64,000 nucleotides of DNA, taken from Posidonia oceanica. Taxonomy: Eukaryota > Streptophyta > Magnoliopsida > Alismatales > Posidoniaceae. A program made the translations under genes and the position numbers. The DNA is taken from NCBI GenBank assembly GCA_037176725.1, contig JAZBRS010000026.1, positions 106,685,501-106,749,500 on the forward strand, given 5' to 3'. The notes beneath the pieces are model-generated. The model had not been told where the DNA came from, did no database searches, and saw only the letters and a list, made by a program, of their open reading frames with translations. Shown piece by piece: positions 63,966 to 64,000 of this stretch. Each line of letters begins with the position of its first letter. The stretch's first letter is position 1.

Positions 63966-64000
63966 GGAACCTTTTGCTCATGGTGGAGAATACTTCATAT

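Larger units (their letters stand above)
59292..64000 (+). mobile_element. Ac-like hAT DNA transposon (right end outside window)
   Basis: The left end TAGGGGTGTCAAAAATCC has the form of hAT terminal repeats. A subterminal region (to about 59475) is dense in ATCCGAA/TTCGAA words, as in Ac-type elements where the transposase binds such repeats. A hAT transposase remnant follows. The terminal repeat and second copy of the target duplication lie beyond 64000, so the right boundary is unproven. Confidence 0.8.

Noticed and set aside
1..64000. tRNA, rRNA or other structural RNA genes
   Set aside because: No sequence with recognisable tRNA boxes or rRNA similarity was seen; only short matches at PBS sites.

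Overview
The window looks like a repeat-rich, heterochromatin-like stretch of nuclear DNA from a flowering plant. I see no intact host gene and no tRNA or rRNA gene. Nearly all of it is nested transposable elements: Ty3/gypsy LTR retrotransposons of the Tat/Ogre lineage (archaeal-type RNase H after the reverse transcriptase, G-patch motif, plant-mobile-domain-like extra ORFs, PBS starting TGGCGA), one L1-type LINE remnant and one Ac-like hAT transposon. The species cannot be named from this sequence.

Region by region. (1) 1-23971, minus strand: element A, a giant retrotransposon. Its 5' LTR is 18361-23971 (5.6 kb) and its internal region 2087-18360 (16.3 kb). Only the first 2.1 kb of its 3' LTR (1-2086) lies inside the window, so the full element would be about 27.5 kb. 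In reading order it carries PBS, leader, gag, protease, G-patch, RT, two RNase H domains, integrase, a separate plant-mobile-domain-like ORF, and a 3' non-coding region built from two tandem arrays of short hairpins, then PPT. (2) 23972-25235: 3' part of a related LTR on the plus strand. (3) 25262-28465: plus-strand, intron-containing remnants, including a second plant-mobile-domain-like gene with its own TATA box. (4) 30172-49673, minus strand: element F, an older and heavily mutated Tat-like element with two protease domains, a G-patch, RT, a duplicated RNase H and integrase. It is interrupted by two solo LTRs, B (37414-39763, in gag) and C (41886-47287, in the leader). Its 5' LTR is about 48130-49673. 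(5) 49690-56551, plus strand: the 3' end of element G (hairpin-rich 3' non-coding region, PPT, 5.2-kb LTR D). (6) 56552-59117: LINE remnant cut next to its FADD-type motif by LTR D. (7) 59118-59291: an LTR start fragment, itself interrupted by (8) a hAT transposon, 59292 to the window end, with a broken BED-zinc-finger transposase.

How the parts work together: gag packages RNA, protease cleaves the polyprotein, RT/RNase H copy the RNA from a tRNA annealed at the PBS, the PPT primes the second strand, and integrase inserts the product, leaving 5-bp target duplications (GAGCC around solo LTR C). The extra mobile-domain ORFs sit downstream of integrase, sense in A and antisense in F; their role is unknown. 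Every nonsense codon whose sense precursor I could infer in A and F is explained by a C:G to T:A transition, as expected for long-methylated, silenced copies.

The most noteworthy signals are the hairpin arrays in the 3' region of A with a sequence-diverged but shape-conserved counterpart in G, the PBS-like motif inside each LTR next to the true PBS, the two protease domains and the RNase H duplication in F, and an 18-bp palindromic motif scattered through the non-coding parts of F.
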